Source: Aeromonas piscicola (GTDB lineage: Bacteria; Pseudomonadota; Gammaproteobacteria; Enterobacterales; Aeromonadaceae). Taken from it: 64,000 bases of DNA. A program made the translations under genes and the position numbers. Within the stretch, counting starts at the first letter, position 1. Every line of letters begins with the position of its first letter. Location of the stretch: NCBI RefSeq assembly GCF_000820005.1, contig NZ_CDBL01000057.1:1-64000 (forward strand), read 5' to 3'. A model generated the notes under the pieces. It had not been told where the DNA came from. It saw only the letters and a program-made list of their open reading frames with translations, and did not search any database. This document shows, piece by piece, positions 36,624-45,983 of the stretch.

Positions 36624-37916
36624 TCACTGGGCCTTGCCCTGTTGCTTGGCCCGCATGATGTTGATGATCTCGATATCCGTATCCAGCATCCCCAGTTTGG
36701 AGAGGCGGCCCAGGTTGGCTATGGTCTCGTCCACGTCGTCGGAGACTATGCCTTCGCTCTGGGGCACGTGCAGATTGTTGATGGCCATCAGCGACGATTT
36801 GACCGCCGCCGAGGTGGAGGTAGAGACCTTCATGGAACAGGCACTGCCTGCGCCGTCGCAAATGATACCGGAAACGTCACCGATCATGTTGTTGATGCAG
36901 TGACTAATTTGCTCGAACTGGCCGCCCAGCAGCCAGGTAATGGCGGCTCCCGACCCCATGGCGGCGGTACTGGCGGCGCACAGAGCCGACAGCTTGTTCT
37001 GATGGGTCTTGATGTAGATGGCCACCAGATGGCTCATCACCAGCGCCCGGGTCAGCTGCTCGTCGCTCGCCTTGAGGAAGCGGGCGGCGGCGACCACCGG
37101 CATGGTGGCGGCTATGCCCTGATTGCCGGAGCCGGAGTTGGACATGGCGGGCAGCATGGCGCCGTCCATCCGTGCATCGGAGGCCGCCGAGGAGAGCCGC
37201 ATGGCCAGCGTCATCAGATCGTCGGAGAGCAGCTTGCGCTCCACCTGCTCGGTCAGGATCTTGCCGATCTGCAGGCCATAGCCATGCAGCCCTTCATCCG
37301 CCAGCGCCTGGTTCATGGTGGCCGCAGCGCGAATGAAGTCGATCTCAGCCAGCGGCACCTCCAGCGCAAATGCGACTATCTCGCGCAGCGTCATGGCGGG
37401 CTTGCCGGATTTGGCGGGCTGGATCTGCACGCCGGGGGCGCTGGCCTGCTCCATCAGCACCTGACCGTCCAGCTCCATCAAGACGATGCGGGTGTGGTCG
37501 GTACAGATCACCACCCGGGCACTGTGGCCCTCTACCTCGGCCAGCACCTCGGCGTAGAGCACGTCAGGCACATCCTTCACGTCCACCTTGATGATGGGCA
37601 GCAGCGCCTTCGCGGCCTCCACCTGGGCCGGGGTCAGGGTATTGAGCACCTCCAGCCCCGCATCCGGGTTGCCCCCCGTGAAACCGACCGCCGCCGCCAC
37701 CGGCAGCCCTATCATGCCGGTGCCGGGAACACCGACCCCCATGCCATTCTTGAACAGGTTGCCGCTGACCCAGACGCTGACGCGGGTCGGATCCTGCCCC
37801 AGCAGCTTGCGGCAGTTGGCCGCCGCCAGCGCCACCGACATGGGCTCGGTGCAGCCCAGGGCGGGCACCACTTCACGCTTGAGCAGGGTAATAAAGTCGG
37901 TCCATTGTGCTTTCAT
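36624..37916 (-). CDS. cyuA: L-cysteine desulfidase, CyuA/UPF0597 family
   Basis: Iron-sulfur enzyme degrading cysteine to pyruvate, ammonia and sulfide. Closely follows E. coli YhaM/CyuA: PALGCTEPMSVALAAA with a cluster Cys, VPGTGMIGLPVAAA, DARMDGAMLPAMSNSGSG, HCINNMIGDVSGIICDGAG and CSMKVSTS with further conserved Cys. From ATG 37916 it has 430 residues. Earlier in-frame starts (37931, 37937, GTG 37946) are possible and none has a strong ribosome site, so the N-terminus is uncertain. Followed by a terminator, hence not strictly cotranscribed with the transporter gene. Confidence 0.9.
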   Translation of the reverse strand: MKAQWTDFITLLKREVVPALGCTEPMSVALAAANCRKLLGQDPTRVSVWVSGNLFKNGMGVGVPGTGMIGLPVAAAVGFTGGNPDAGLEVLNTLTPAQVEAAKALLPIIKVDVKDVPDVLYAEVLAEVEGHSARVVICTDHTRIVLMELDGQVLMEQASAPGVQIQPAKSGKPAMTLREIVAFALEVPLAEIDFIRAAATMNQALADEGLHGYGLQIGKILTEQVERKLLSDDLMTLAMRLSSAASDARMDGAMLPAMSNSGSGNQGIAATMPVVAAARFLKASDEQLTRALVMSHLVAIYIKTHQNKLSALCAASTAAMGSGAAITWLLGGQFEQISHCINNMIGDVSGIICDGAGSACSMKVSTSTSAAVKSSLMAINNLHVPQSEGIVSDDVDETIANLGRLSKLGMLDTDIEIINIMRAKQQGKAQ

Positions 37917-37956
37917 TGCGATGTTTCTCATGTTCATGTCGCCCACGGGCGGGCTC

Positions 37957-38634
37957 TTATTGTTCGGTCAGATCCGCTTTGCGGTTGCGGATATGCAGAT
38001 AGACGGTATGACGGGAGATGCCGAGCATCTCGGCCACCAGCTGGGCGGCATCCTTGATCTCGAAGATGCCCATGTCGTAGAGCCGGTGCACGATCGCCTT
38101 GTTGCGCACACTGCTGCCGAGGCTGGCATCCTGATCCACCTTGTCGATCACCTGGGCCACCAGATCGTCCACCGAGCTGGCGAAGGTCTCATTGTTGAGC
38201 GGCGCCGGCGCGGCGGGCAGCGAGAAGGTATCGAGCAGGGCGCCGAGCGGCGTATCCAGGCTGAAGTTTACGCACAACATGCCGACGGGTTTGCCCTCCC
38301 GGTTGCTGATAGTGATGGAGGAGGACTTGAGCAGCGCCCCCTCGCGGGTGCGGGAGAAGTAGCTGCTCCACTGGCTGCCCGCCGCACTCTGCAGCTTGTT
38401 GAGAGCAAAGTCGGTGACGGGCGCCCCCTCCTCCCGGCCTGTGATGTGGCCGTTGGCGATCTTGATGACGGAGGCGTGCAGGCTGTCAAAGGCGTGCAGT
38501 ACCACTTCACAACCCGGGCCGAACAGGGCGGATAGCGCCTCCACCGCGGGTTCGAAGCTGGCGATCAGGTGGCGCTCTTCATCGGTCAGCGCACTGGCTT
38601 GGCGTAATGGGGTGGCCTGCATCATAGGGGTCAT
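37957..38634 (-). CDS. YheO-type PAS/HTH transcriptional regulator
   Basis: Roughly 225-residue regulator. The N-terminal PAS-like YheO domain spans about 25-130 (LFGPGCEVVLHAFDSLHASVIKIANGHITGR, GKPVGMLCVNFSLD); the C-terminal helix-turn-helix is VAEMLGISRHTVYLHIRNR. ATG 38634 is the family-consistent start; 38625 is an alternative. It lies 40 bp upstream of cyuA on the same strand and probably controls the cysteine genes, in place of the Lrp-type CyuR/DecR regulator used by E. coli. That role is inferred from position. Confidence 0.8.
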   Translation of the reverse strand: MTPMMQATPLRQASALTDEERHLIASFEPAVEALSALFGPGCEVVLHAFDSLHASVIKIANGHITGREEGAPVTDFALNKLQSAAGSQWSSYFSRTREGALLKSSSITISNREGKPVGMLCVNFSLDTPLGALLDTFSLPAAPAPLNNETFASSVDDLVAQVIDKVDQDASLGSSVRNKAIVHRLYDMGIFEIKDAAQLVAEMLGISRHTVYLHIRNRKADLTEQ

Positions 38635-38810
38635 CCGGTCAACTTGGGGTAACTCTAAAGCAAATGGACTCAAATAAAGTTGAGCCGCATCGCTTTTTTG
38701 CAGGCATTATGCCCAACTGGCGGCAAAGCGCCACAGATTGTGAACTGGCGCACAACGGAAGGGTCTGAACGGGCCTCATGACTCAATAGACGGAAGCTGG
38801 ACGCCCCGGT

Positions 38811-39563
38811 TCAGAGTCCGTAGCGGGTCAACAGGGCCTGGTACTCGGGCGTCTGCTTGAAGGCCTTGAGGGCGAGGGAGAACTGATAGGCCAGCTTCTC
38901 GTGGCCGGGTTTGTAGGTGAAGGCGAGGAAGTTGCGGTTGCTGTCGGTCACCGTCTTGTCACTATGGCCGACCTGATCCTGCAGCCCCTGTCCCCTGACC
39001 AGGTAGCGACCCACCATCTGATTCATCACAACGGCATCGAGCCGCCCCGCCATCATCAGGTGCAACTGCTTGACCATATTGCTCTCTCCCGTCATGGGAA
39101 CCCGGGTGAACTCGGTCGTGGTCATGAAGGCTTCGCCATAGGCATAATCGGTCTGGGTGCCGATGCGCAGCCCCTTGAGACTGGCCAGGCTCTGGTAGTC
39201 GATGGGCTTGCTGAAGGGGAAGAAGATTACTTCACCGCTCTGGGAGAGAGGTTCATCCGGATAGTGCAGCCACTCCAGTCGCCGCTCCTCAAAGAAGGCA
39301 TCGACTATGCCATCCCCCCGCTGCAACCTGGCTTCCTGCAACACCCGCTTCCAGGGCAACACCTTGACCGTGGTGCGATAGCCCATCCGCTTGAGCACGG
39401 CACGGGCCAGATCCAGATCAGCCCCTCCCAGGCTGCCATCGTCGAGCCGCATCACATAGGGCGGCCACAACTCGGTCAACAGGGTCAGGGTCGGCTGTTC
39501 ATCTGCCTGTACCGCCCAACCCCACCAGAGGCAGAGCAGGATCCATCCTTTACGCCACACCAT
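38811..39563 (-). CDS. Periplasmic solute-binding protein, family 3
   Basis: 250-residue amino-acid-type binding protein. Signal peptide WRKGWILLCLWWGWAVQA, then LTELWPPYVMRLDDGSLGGADLDLARAVLKRMGY, the domain I core of SBP_bac_3 proteins. ATG 39563 is preferred since GGAG is 8 nt upstream; an ATG six codons earlier is weaker. It is an orphan with no transporter partner nearby. The C-terminus ends LLTRYGL. Possibly a receptor for chemotaxis or signalling rather than uptake; not decided by sequence. Confidence 0.82.
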   Translation of the reverse strand: MVWRKGWILLCLWWGWAVQADEQPTLTLLTELWPPYVMRLDDGSLGGADLDLARAVLKRMGYRTTVKVLPWKRVLQEARLQRGDGIVDAFFEERRLEWLHYPDEPLSQSGEVIFFPFSKPIDYQSLASLKGLRIGTQTDYAYGEAFMTTTEFTRVPMTGESNMVKQLHLMMAGRLDAVVMNQMVGRYLVRGQGLQDQVGHSDKTVTDSNRNFLAFTYKPGHEKLAYQFSLALKAFKQTPEYQALLTRYGL

Positions 39564-39610
39564 TCCGTTTTCTCCATCCATGCATGGGCTGAGAATACCA
39601 AAAAGTAAGT

Positions 39611-39639
39611 AATAAAAAAGGAGGCCTGAGCCTCCTTTT
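39611..39639 (-). terminator. Terminator of pntAB
   Basis: AAAAGGAGGC-TCAG-GCCTCCTTTTTTATT on the minus strand, 19 bp after the pntB stop. Strong. Confidence 0.9.
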
Positions 39640-39657
39640 GTCTTTCCCGAACGATGC

Positions 39658-41142
39658 TTACAGCGCTTTCAGGATCGCCTCGACGCTGGCCTTGGCATCG
39701 CCAAACAGCATCTGGGTGTTCTCCTTGAAGAACAGCGGGTTCTGGACACCGGCATAGCCAGTGTTCATGGAGCGCTTGAAGCCGATGACGTTCTGCGCCT
39801 TCCACACTTCCAGCACCGGCATGCCGGCGATGGGGCTGCCCGGATCTTCCATGGCAGCCGGGTTGACTGTGTCGTTGGCACCGATCACCAATACCACATC
39901 GGTATCGTTGAAGTCCTCGTTGATCTCGTCCATTTCCAGCACGATATCGTAAGGAACCTTGGCTTCCGCCAGCAGCACGTTCATGTGGCCTGGCAGACGA
40001 CCGGCAACCGGGTGGATACCGAAGCGCACCTTGACGCCGCGATCACGCAGCTTCTGGGTGATTTCAGCCACCGGGTACTGGGCCTGTGCCACCGCCATGC
40101 CGTAGCCCGGGGTAATGATGACGGAGCTGGCATTCTTCAGCAGGTCAGCCACTTCCTCGGCGTTGGTCTCGCGGTATTCGCCCATCTCCTGGTCGGCCGT
40201 GGAGGCCACACCGTCGGAGCCGAAGCCACCGGCGATGACGGAGATGAAGGAGCGGTTCATCGCTTTACACATGATGTAAGACAGGATGGCACCGGAGGAA
40301 CCCACCAGGGCACCGACCACGATCAGCAGGTCATTGGAGAGCATGAAGCCCGCCGCCGCCGCCGCCCAACCGGAGTAGGAGTTCAGCATGGAGACCACGA
40401 CCGGCATGTCGGCGCCACCTATGCTGGCCACCAGGTGCCAGCCGAAGGCGAACGCGATCAGGGTCATCACCAGCAGGGCGAAGGTGGAGCCACCGGCGTT
40501 GACGAAGGAGATCATCAGCACCAGCGAGGCCACCACGGCCAGCAGGTTCAGCTTGTGGCGATGGGGCAGTTGCAGCGGCTTGGAAGAGATCAGGCCACGC
40601 AGCTTGCCGAAGGCAACCACGGAACCGGTGAAGGTCACGGCACCGATGAAGACGCCCAGGAAGATCTCGACCAGGTGGATGTTCAGCATGGCGCCGGAGA
40701 GGTGCTCGACCTGAGCGACGCTGGCCGCCTGTTCGAACGCCGCCCGGGCCGCAGCCAGAGTCGCATCCAGGTTGGAACCGACGGAAACCACCACCTCGGC
40801 GGGCGCAGACGGGTGCAGATCGATGAAGCTGTTGAAGCCCACCAGCACCGCCGCCATACCGACGAAGCTGTGCAGCACGGCGACCAGCTCGGGCATCTCG
40901 GTCATTTCGACCTTGAGTGCCAGCCGCACACCGATGGCACCACCGATGACCATGGCCAGGATGATCCAGTGCACGCCACTGGTTTCCGGGTTGAAGACGG
41001 TGGCGAGCAGGGCGATGGCCATACCCGCGATACCGAACAAGTTGCCATGCTTGGCCGTTTCTTGCTTCGACAGTCCCGCGAGACTGAGGATGAAGAGCAC
41101 GGCGGCAACGATATAGGATGCTGTTACCAGTCCTTGAGACAC
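39658..41142 (-). CDS. pntB: NAD(P) transhydrogenase beta subunit
   Basis: Proton-translocating transhydrogenase subunit with the NADP-binding domain III. The 494-residue protein starts [27 protein letters not shown] and has the [25 protein letters not shown] membrane core and the C-terminal Rossmann domain ([38 protein letters not shown]). It is about 32 residues longer than E. coli PntB (462). The excess is an Ala- and Val-rich insertion after VLVGFNSF, around residues 105-150. It follows pntA by 11 bp. Confidence 0.95.
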   Translation of the reverse strand: MSQGLVTASYIVAAVLFILSLAGLSKQETAKHGNLFGIAGMAIALLATVFNPETSGVHWIILAMVIGGAIGVRLALKVEMTEMPELVAVLHSFVGMAAVLVGFNSFIDLHPSAPAEVVVSVGSNLDATLAAARAAFEQAASVAQVEHLSGAMLNIHLVEIFLGVFIGAVTFTGSVVAFGKLRGLISSKPLQLPHRHKLNLLAVVASLVLMISFVNAGGSTFALLVMTLIAFAFGWHLVASIGGADMPVVVSMLNSYSGWAAAAAGFMLSNDLLIVVGALVGSSGAILSYIMCKAMNRSFISVIAGGFGSDGVASTADQEMGEYRETNAEEVADLLKNASSVIITPGYGMAVAQAQYPVAEITQKLRDRGVKVRFGIHPVAGRLPGHMNVLLAEAKVPYDIVLEMDEINEDFNDTDVVLVIGANDTVNPAAMEDPGSPIAGMPVLEVWKAQNVIGFKRSMNTGYAGVQNPLFFKENTQMLFGDAKASVEAILKAL

Positions 41143-41153
41143 GTTAAACCCCC

Positions 41154-42677
41154 TTAATCCTTACGGAACATCTTCAGCATGCGCTGAGTGACGGTGAAGC
41201 CACCGAAGATGTTGATACTGGCAATCAGCACGGCGATAAAGGCCAATGCGGTGACCAAAGTCGACCCTTGCCCGATTTGCAGCAAGGCACCGACCACGAT
41301 AATGCCGGAGATGGCATTGGTGACCGACATCAGCGGCGTATGCAGGGAGTGGGAGACGTTCCACACCACGTAGTAACCGACCACACAGGCCAGGATAAAT
41401 ACGGTGAAGTGAGAGAGGAACGCGGCAGGTGCCACCGAGGCGATCCAGCCAAAGGCCGCGATGCCGAGGGCGCCAAACACAAACTTCTTGTTGGAAGGTT
41501 GCTTCGCTTCGGCCTTCTTGATCGGGGCTGCCACAGGTTTCTGCGGTGCGGCAGAGACAGCGATGGCGGGTGGCGGGAAGGTCACTTCACCGGCCTGGAT
41601 CACCGTCATGTTGCGCTGAACCACGTCTTCGAAGTCGATGGCAACGTTGCCGTCCTTCTCCTTGCACATCAGCTTCATCAGGTTGACCAGGTTGGTACCG
41701 TAGAGCTGGGAGGATTGGGCAGGCAGACGACCCGGCAGATCGGTGTAACCGATCACCTTGACGCCGTTGGGGGTGACGAACAGCTCGGTCGGCTTGGTGT
41801 ATTCACAGTTGCCGCCGGTTGCTGCAGCCAGATCCACGATCACGGAACCCGGCTTCATGCTGTCGACCATCTCCTTGGTGATAAGCTTCGGAGCCGGACG
41901 ACCCGGGATCAGGGCGGTAGTGATGATGATGTCCACTTCCTTGGCCTGCTGGGCAAACAGCGCCATCTCGGCCGCGATGAACTCATCGGACATGACCTTG
42001 GCATAACCATCGCTGGAGGCACCATCTTCGCTGCCGAAGTCCAGCTTGAGGAATTCACCCCCCATGGATTCGATCTGCTCGGCCACTTCCAGACGGGTAT
42101 CGAACGCCCGGACGATGGCGCCGAGGGAGCCGGCAGTACCGATGGCGGCCAGTCCGGCCACGCCAGCACCGATCACCAGTACCTTGGCAGGCGGAACCTT
42201 GCCGGCGGCGGTGATCTGACCGGTGAAGAAGCGACCGAACTGGTGCGCGGCTTCGACCACGGCGCGATAGCCGCCTATGTTGGCCATGGAGGAGAGGGCG
42301 TCGAGGGACTGGGCACGGGAGATCCGCGGCACCATGTCCATCGCCATCACATTGATGTTGCGCTCGGACAGCTTCTTGACCAGCTCAGGGTTCTGGGCAG
42401 GCCAGATGAAGCTCACCAGGGTGGCACCATCTTTAATTTGTGCGATCTCGGCATCGGTCGGCGCATTGACCTTGAAGATAAGGTCGGCTTGCCAGACGCT
42501 CGGCACCACGCTGGCACCGGCAGCCTCGAAGGCGGCATCATCGAAGCTGGCCAGCTGGCCGGCACCGGCCTCGATGGCGACCTCGAAGCCGAGCTTTTTC
42601 AGCTGCTCAACGGTGGCCGGGGTCGCTGCGACCCGGGTCTCACCGGCGAGACTCTCTCTCGGTATTCCAATCTGCAT
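41154..42677 (-). CDS. pntA: NAD(P) transhydrogenase alpha subunit
   Basis: Binds NAD(H) and, with PntB, uses the proton gradient to make NADPH. The 507-residue protein (E. coli 510) begins [20 protein letters not shown]. It contains the alanine-dehydrogenase-like NAD domain ([22 protein letters not shown]), the mobile loop region near [13 protein letters not shown], and a C-terminal membrane part of about four helices. The earlier in-frame start at 42737 lies outside the conserved N-terminus and was rejected. Confidence 0.96.
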   Translation of the reverse strand: MQIGIPRESLAGETRVAATPATVEQLKKLGFEVAIEAGAGQLASFDDAAFEAAGASVVPSVWQADLIFKVNAPTDAEIAQIKDGATLVSFIWPAQNPELVKKLSERNINVMAMDMVPRISRAQSLDALSSMANIGGYRAVVEAAHQFGRFFTGQITAAGKVPPAKVLVIGAGVAGLAAIGTAGSLGAIVRAFDTRLEVAEQIESMGGEFLKLDFGSEDGASSDGYAKVMSDEFIAAEMALFAQQAKEVDIIITTALIPGRPAPKLITKEMVDSMKPGSVIVDLAAATGGNCEYTKPTELFVTPNGVKVIGYTDLPGRLPAQSSQLYGTNLVNLMKLMCKEKDGNVAIDFEDVVQRNMTVIQAGEVTFPPPAIAVSAAPQKPVAAPIKKAEAKQPSNKKFVFGALGIAAFGWIASVAPAAFLSHFTVFILACVVGYYVVWNVSHSLHTPLMSVTNAISGIIVVGALLQIGQGSTLVTALAFIAVLIASINIFGGFTVTQRMLKMFRKD

Positions 42678-43102
42678 GACTATTCCCTGATGGTTAATAA
42701 ACAATCGCTGCCCAGTGTCGCATTTCTGGCGAAACAAGACATGACCAAAGTGCAGGTCACGGGCCCTTTGTTATGAAAATCAGTAGGCTTTACCTCAACC
42801 TCCTGTCATGGCCAGGCCCCCGCTTTTCAGGCGCGAAGGTGATTAGTATCAAATTTTGGAGTTTTATTACAACCGCAGTCCCGATGGCGCGCGTACAGAA
42901 TTCAGCCCATCCCGGAGCACGATTTAAAAAAACAAACCAAATTAGCGACTTATACCAGTAAAAAGCGCTGGAAAAAGTGATCCAACCAGTCAAAAAAAAT
43001 GTTTTACCGGCCCTCTATCTTAGCGCTTTTTGTTCTTACGAAATTCACTCCGATCACAGATATCGGGGTGAAAGCGGAAAAAGTAACTGTTTTGTAACAG
43101 AC
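42678..43102. other. Intergenic region upstream of pntA
   Basis: About 425 bp with no supported gene. The stretch 42840-43090 is clearly A/T-richer than the flanks (e.g. runs of A at 42927 and 42993) and presumably holds the pntA promoter. No regulator site was identified with confidence. A CTGTTTTGTAACAG inverted repeat at 43087-43100 precedes the yqhD terminator. Confidence 0.5.
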
Positions 43103-43143
43103 AAGGGGCCGGTCCCCCGCCAAATGGCAGGATCCGGCCCCTT
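43103..43143 (-). terminator. Terminator-like hairpin after yqhD
   Basis: AAGGGGCCGG and CCGGCCCCTT form a 10-bp perfect stem over a 21-nt interior that can itself pair partly. It starts about 40 bp after the yqhD stop. There is only a weak T tract on the minus strand. Confidence 0.6.
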
Positions 43144-43184
43144 AGGTTCAATCGTTTCGATCCTGATGCCCTGCCGCGACGCCC

Positions 43185-44348
43185 TTACCAGGCCGCTTCA
43201 TAAATATGCTGGCTCTGTACCAGGTCGATGTCGCCGTGCTCGCCGATGGCGGTCATGCCGTGCTCCGCCAGCTTGCCGATCAGGGTGTCTATCCCCAGCG
43301 AGGCGACACCGTAGTCCCGCAGCCGGGTTTTGACCCCCATCCGCTCGAAGAAGTCGCGGGTGGCGGCAATGGCACCGTCGATGCGATCCGCCTCGCTGCC
43401 GGTGCGCAGATCCCATACCCGCTCTGCGTATTGCAGCAGCTTGGCATGCTTTTGCTGGCGCTTGGCCTGCAGCAGGGCGGGCAGCACCACCGCCAGAGTC
43501 TGGGCGTGGTCGAGGCCGTGCAGGGCAGTCAGCTCGTGGCCCAGCATGTGGGTCGCCCAATCCTGCGGCACACCAGCACCGATCAGGCCGTTGAGGGCCA
43601 TGGTAGCGCTCCACATGATGTTGGCGCGCACCTCGTAGTTTTCCGGCTCCAGCAGCGCCTTGGGGCCCTCCTCGGCCAGAGTCAGCAGCAAGCCTTCGGC
43701 GAAGCGATCCTGCACCTTGGCGTTGACCGGATAGGTGAGGTACTGCTCCAGAATGTGGATGAAAGCATCCACCACGCCATTCGCCACCTGGCGGGCCGGC
43801 AGCGTGTAGGTGAGCACGGGATCCAGCACGGCGAAGCGTGGCATCACGAAGGGCGAGAAGAAGTGCACCTTGTCACCCGTGCTGCGACGGGTCACCACGG
43901 CTCCCATGTTCATCTCGGAACCGGTGGCCGGCAGGGTCAGCACGGCGCCGAGCGGAATGGCGGAGCGCACCTCGTTGCCAACGGTCTCGAGTATGTGCCA
44001 GGGATCTCTGGCCTCATCATAATGGGCAGCGGCGGCGATAAACTTGGTGCCATCCAGCACTGAGCCACCGCCGACGGCGAGCAGAAAGTCGATGCGCTCG
44101 GCACGGGCCAGCGCCACCGCCCCCATCAGGGTTTCATAGGTGGGGTTGGGCTCGATGCCGCCGAACTCGAACAGTGTCATGCCAGCCAGCTCGCTGCGGA
44201 TCTGCGCCAGCAGACCGCTACGTACCACGCTGCCACCGCCATAGGTGATCAGGATGCGGGCGTCGGGGGGGAGCTGTTCGCGCAGCTGGGCAACCTGGCC
44301 CTTGCCGAACAGGATCTTGGTCGGGGTATGCAGGGTAAAATTGTTCAT
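43185..44348 (-). CDS. yqhD: YqhD NADPH-dependent aldehyde reductase
   Basis: Group III metal-dependent alcohol dehydrogenase that detoxifies short aldehydes such as glyoxal and lipid-peroxidation products. The 387-residue length equals E. coli YqhD, and it starts MNNFTLHTPTKILFGKGQ. NADPH loop YGGGSV; metal ligands lie in VVDAFIHILEQY and LGHELTALHGLDHAQT. Divergent from yqhC with about 145 bp between start codons, where YqhC would bind. Confidence 0.95.
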   Translation of the reverse strand: MNNFTLHTPTKILFGKGQVAQLREQLPPDARILITYGGGSVVRSGLLAQIRSELAGMTLFEFGGIEPNPTYETLMGAVALARAERIDFLLAVGGGSVLDGTKFIAAAAHYDEARDPWHILETVGNEVRSAIPLGAVLTLPATGSEMNMGAVVTRRSTGDKVHFFSPFVMPRFAVLDPVLTYTLPARQVANGVVDAFIHILEQYLTYPVNAKVQDRFAEGLLLTLAEEGPKALLEPENYEVRANIMWSATMALNGLIGAGVPQDWATHMLGHELTALHGLDHAQTLAVVLPALLQAKRQQKHAKLLQYAERVWDLRTGSEADRIDGAIAATRDFFERMGVKTRLRDYGVASLGIDTLIGKLAEHGMTAIGEHGDIDLVQSQHIYEAAW

Positions 44349-44493
44349 CGATATTGCCTTTTTATGTTCCGAGCGGTCTGGCCGCGAAATGTGATTGCAT
44401 TTTTCTCCAGACAGCCTCTACCATCAAGGCAACATCCTGCTTGATTCTTGCCTATTTCTACAAAGCGGCCAGAACCACAACAAAAGAGACTCC

Positions 44494-45396
44494 ATGCAGA
44501 GCCGCTACGCCGACCTCGCCGCCAAGCTGACCCGTCACGTCACTGCCCCAGGCATCACCCCCTCCCCGGTGGAGCAGGTGAACCTCATCTACACCACCGA
44601 GTACCACGGTCGCACCCCTGTGCTCTACCAGCCACGCATGATAGTGATATTGCAGGGGCACAAAGTGGGCTATCTGGCGGATCAGGTGTTTCGCTACGAT
44701 CCCAACCACTACCTGCTGATGACGCTGCCGCTGCCGTGCGAGTGCGAGTGTTTCGCCTCCCCCGAGCAGCCCCTCATCGGCTTCTCCCTCGAGATCGATC
44801 TGGTCACCCTGCAGGCACTCTTGCTGGAGCTGGGCGACGCCCTGCCCGCCCCGGCCCCGCAAAAGAGCGGCGTGCACTCTGTGCCCCTGTCGGAGGCCAT
44901 GTTCTGCGCCGCCGAGCGGCTGATCGACCTGATGGACAAACCCCACCACGCCCGGGTACTGGGACCGCAGACGGTGCGGGAGATGCTGTTCTACGCCCTG
45001 CACGAGGGGGGGGGGCCAGCGCTGCAGGCGCTGGCCAATCGTCACAACCATGTGGGCCAAATCGCCCGGGTGCTGCGTATGATAGAGTCGCGCTTCGCCG
45101 ACAACCTCACCATGGAGGAGCTGGCGTGGGAGGTGAACATGAGTGTCTCCGCCTTTCATCACCACTTCAAGGCGGTCACGGCCACCTCGCCGCTGCAGTA
45201 CATCAAGTCGTTTCGCCTGCACAAGGCGCGCATCATGATGCTGCACGACGGCATCAAGGCCGGTGCCGCGGCGGCCAGGGTCGGTTACGAGAGCAACTCC
45301 CAGTTCAGCCGGGAGTACAAGCGCTTCTTCGGCAGCACGCCGACGGATCAGGCCTCCCGCTTCCGGGATGGCCAGCTGCGCATCATCGAAGGATAA
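44494..45396 (+). CDS. yqhC: YqhC, AraC-family activator of yqhD
   Basis: Aldehyde-responsive activator. The 300-residue protein has an N-terminal AraC_N/cupin-like domain (PRMIVILQGHKVGYLADQVF) with the CECECFASPEQP segment, whose clustered Cys may be the aldehyde sensor as proposed for E. coli YqhC, and a C-terminal double helix-turn-helix (MEELAWEVNMSVSAFHHHFK and AARVGYESNSQFSREYKRFFG). ATG 44494 follows AAAAGAG; the 33-codon upstream extension is rejected. blc follows within 20 bp, so the two may be cotranscribed. Confidence 0.9.
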   Translation: MQSRYADLAAKLTRHVTAPGITPSPVEQVNLIYTTEYHGRTPVLYQPRMIVILQGHKVGYLADQVFRYDPNHYLLMTLPLPCECECFASPEQPLIGFSLEIDLVTLQALLLELGDALPAPAPQKSGVHSVPLSEAMFCAAERLIDLMDKPHHARVLGPQTVREMLFYALHEGGGPALQALANRHNHVGQIARVLRMIESRFADNLTMEELAWEVNMSVSAFHHHFKAVTATSPLQYIKSFRLHKARIMMLHDGIKAGAAAARVGYESNSQFSREYKRFFGSTPTDQASRFRDGQLRIIEG

Positions 45397-45416
45397 ATAC
45401 GAGAGAGGGATTACCT

Positions 45417-45929
45417 ATGCGTTCACTGCTTTGCCTGCTCACCACCCTGCTGCTGACGGCCTGTACCGGCGTGGCCGAGGGTATACGCCCCGTCACCGGT
45501 TTCCAGCTCGATCGCTACCTCGGCACCTGGTACGAGATAGCACGCCTGGACCACAGCTTCGAGCGGGGACTGGAAGAGGTCAGCGCCAGCTACAGCCTGC
45601 GTGACGATGGCGGCGTCAAGGTGATCAATCGCGGCAAACAGAGCGATGGCAGCTGGCTCGAGGCCGAGGGCAAGGCCTGTTTCGTTGACAAGCCGGACGA
45701 GGCGCGGCTCAAGGTGAGCTTCTTCGGTCCCTTCTACGGCGGCTACAACGTCATCGATCTGGACCCCGACTACCAGCTATCCCTGGTAACCAGCTACAAC
45801 CACGACTATCTCTGGATCCTCTCCCGCGCCCCCAATCCGCCAAAAGCCAAGGTGGATGCGCTGATCGCCAAGGCCAAGAAACTGGGTTTTGCCACCGACC
45901 AGCTGATTTGGGTCAAACAGCCAGGATAA
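45417..45929 (+). CDS. blc: Blc outer-membrane lipoprotein lipocalin
   Basis: 170-residue bacterial lipocalin. Signal peptide with lipobox (LLCLLTTLLLTAC, Cys at about 16), then the lipocalin signature YLGTWYEIARLDHSFERGL and the conserved YNHDYLWILSRAP strand. Binds fatty acids or lysophospholipids at the outer membrane. ATG 45417 follows GAGAGGGA. The location after the aldehyde-response genes yqhC/yqhD fits a membrane lipid stress theme; that link is inference. Confidence 0.94.
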   Translation: MRSLLCLLTTLLLTACTGVAEGIRPVTGFQLDRYLGTWYEIARLDHSFERGLEEVSASYSLRDDGGVKVINRGKQSDGSWLEAEGKACFVDKPDEARLKVSFFGPFYGGYNVIDLDPDYQLSLVTSYNHDYLWILSRAPNPPKAKVDALIAKAKKLGFATDQLIWVKQPG

Positions 45930-45943
45930 GCGCCAGAAATGGC

Positions 45944-45975
45944 AAAGGGCAGCCCGCGGGCTGCCCTTTCTCTTG
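45944..45975. terminator. Terminator between blc and the chemoreceptor gene
   Basis: AAAGGGCAGCC-CGCG-GGCTGCCCTTT followed by CTCTTG on the plus strand. Convergent genes on both sides; probably bidirectional. Confidence 0.85.
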
Positions 45976-45983
45976 CCTGATGA

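Noticed and set aside
41268..42776. 502-codon plus-strand ORF opposite pntA
   Set aside because: Antisense shadow of a clear transhydrogenase gene.
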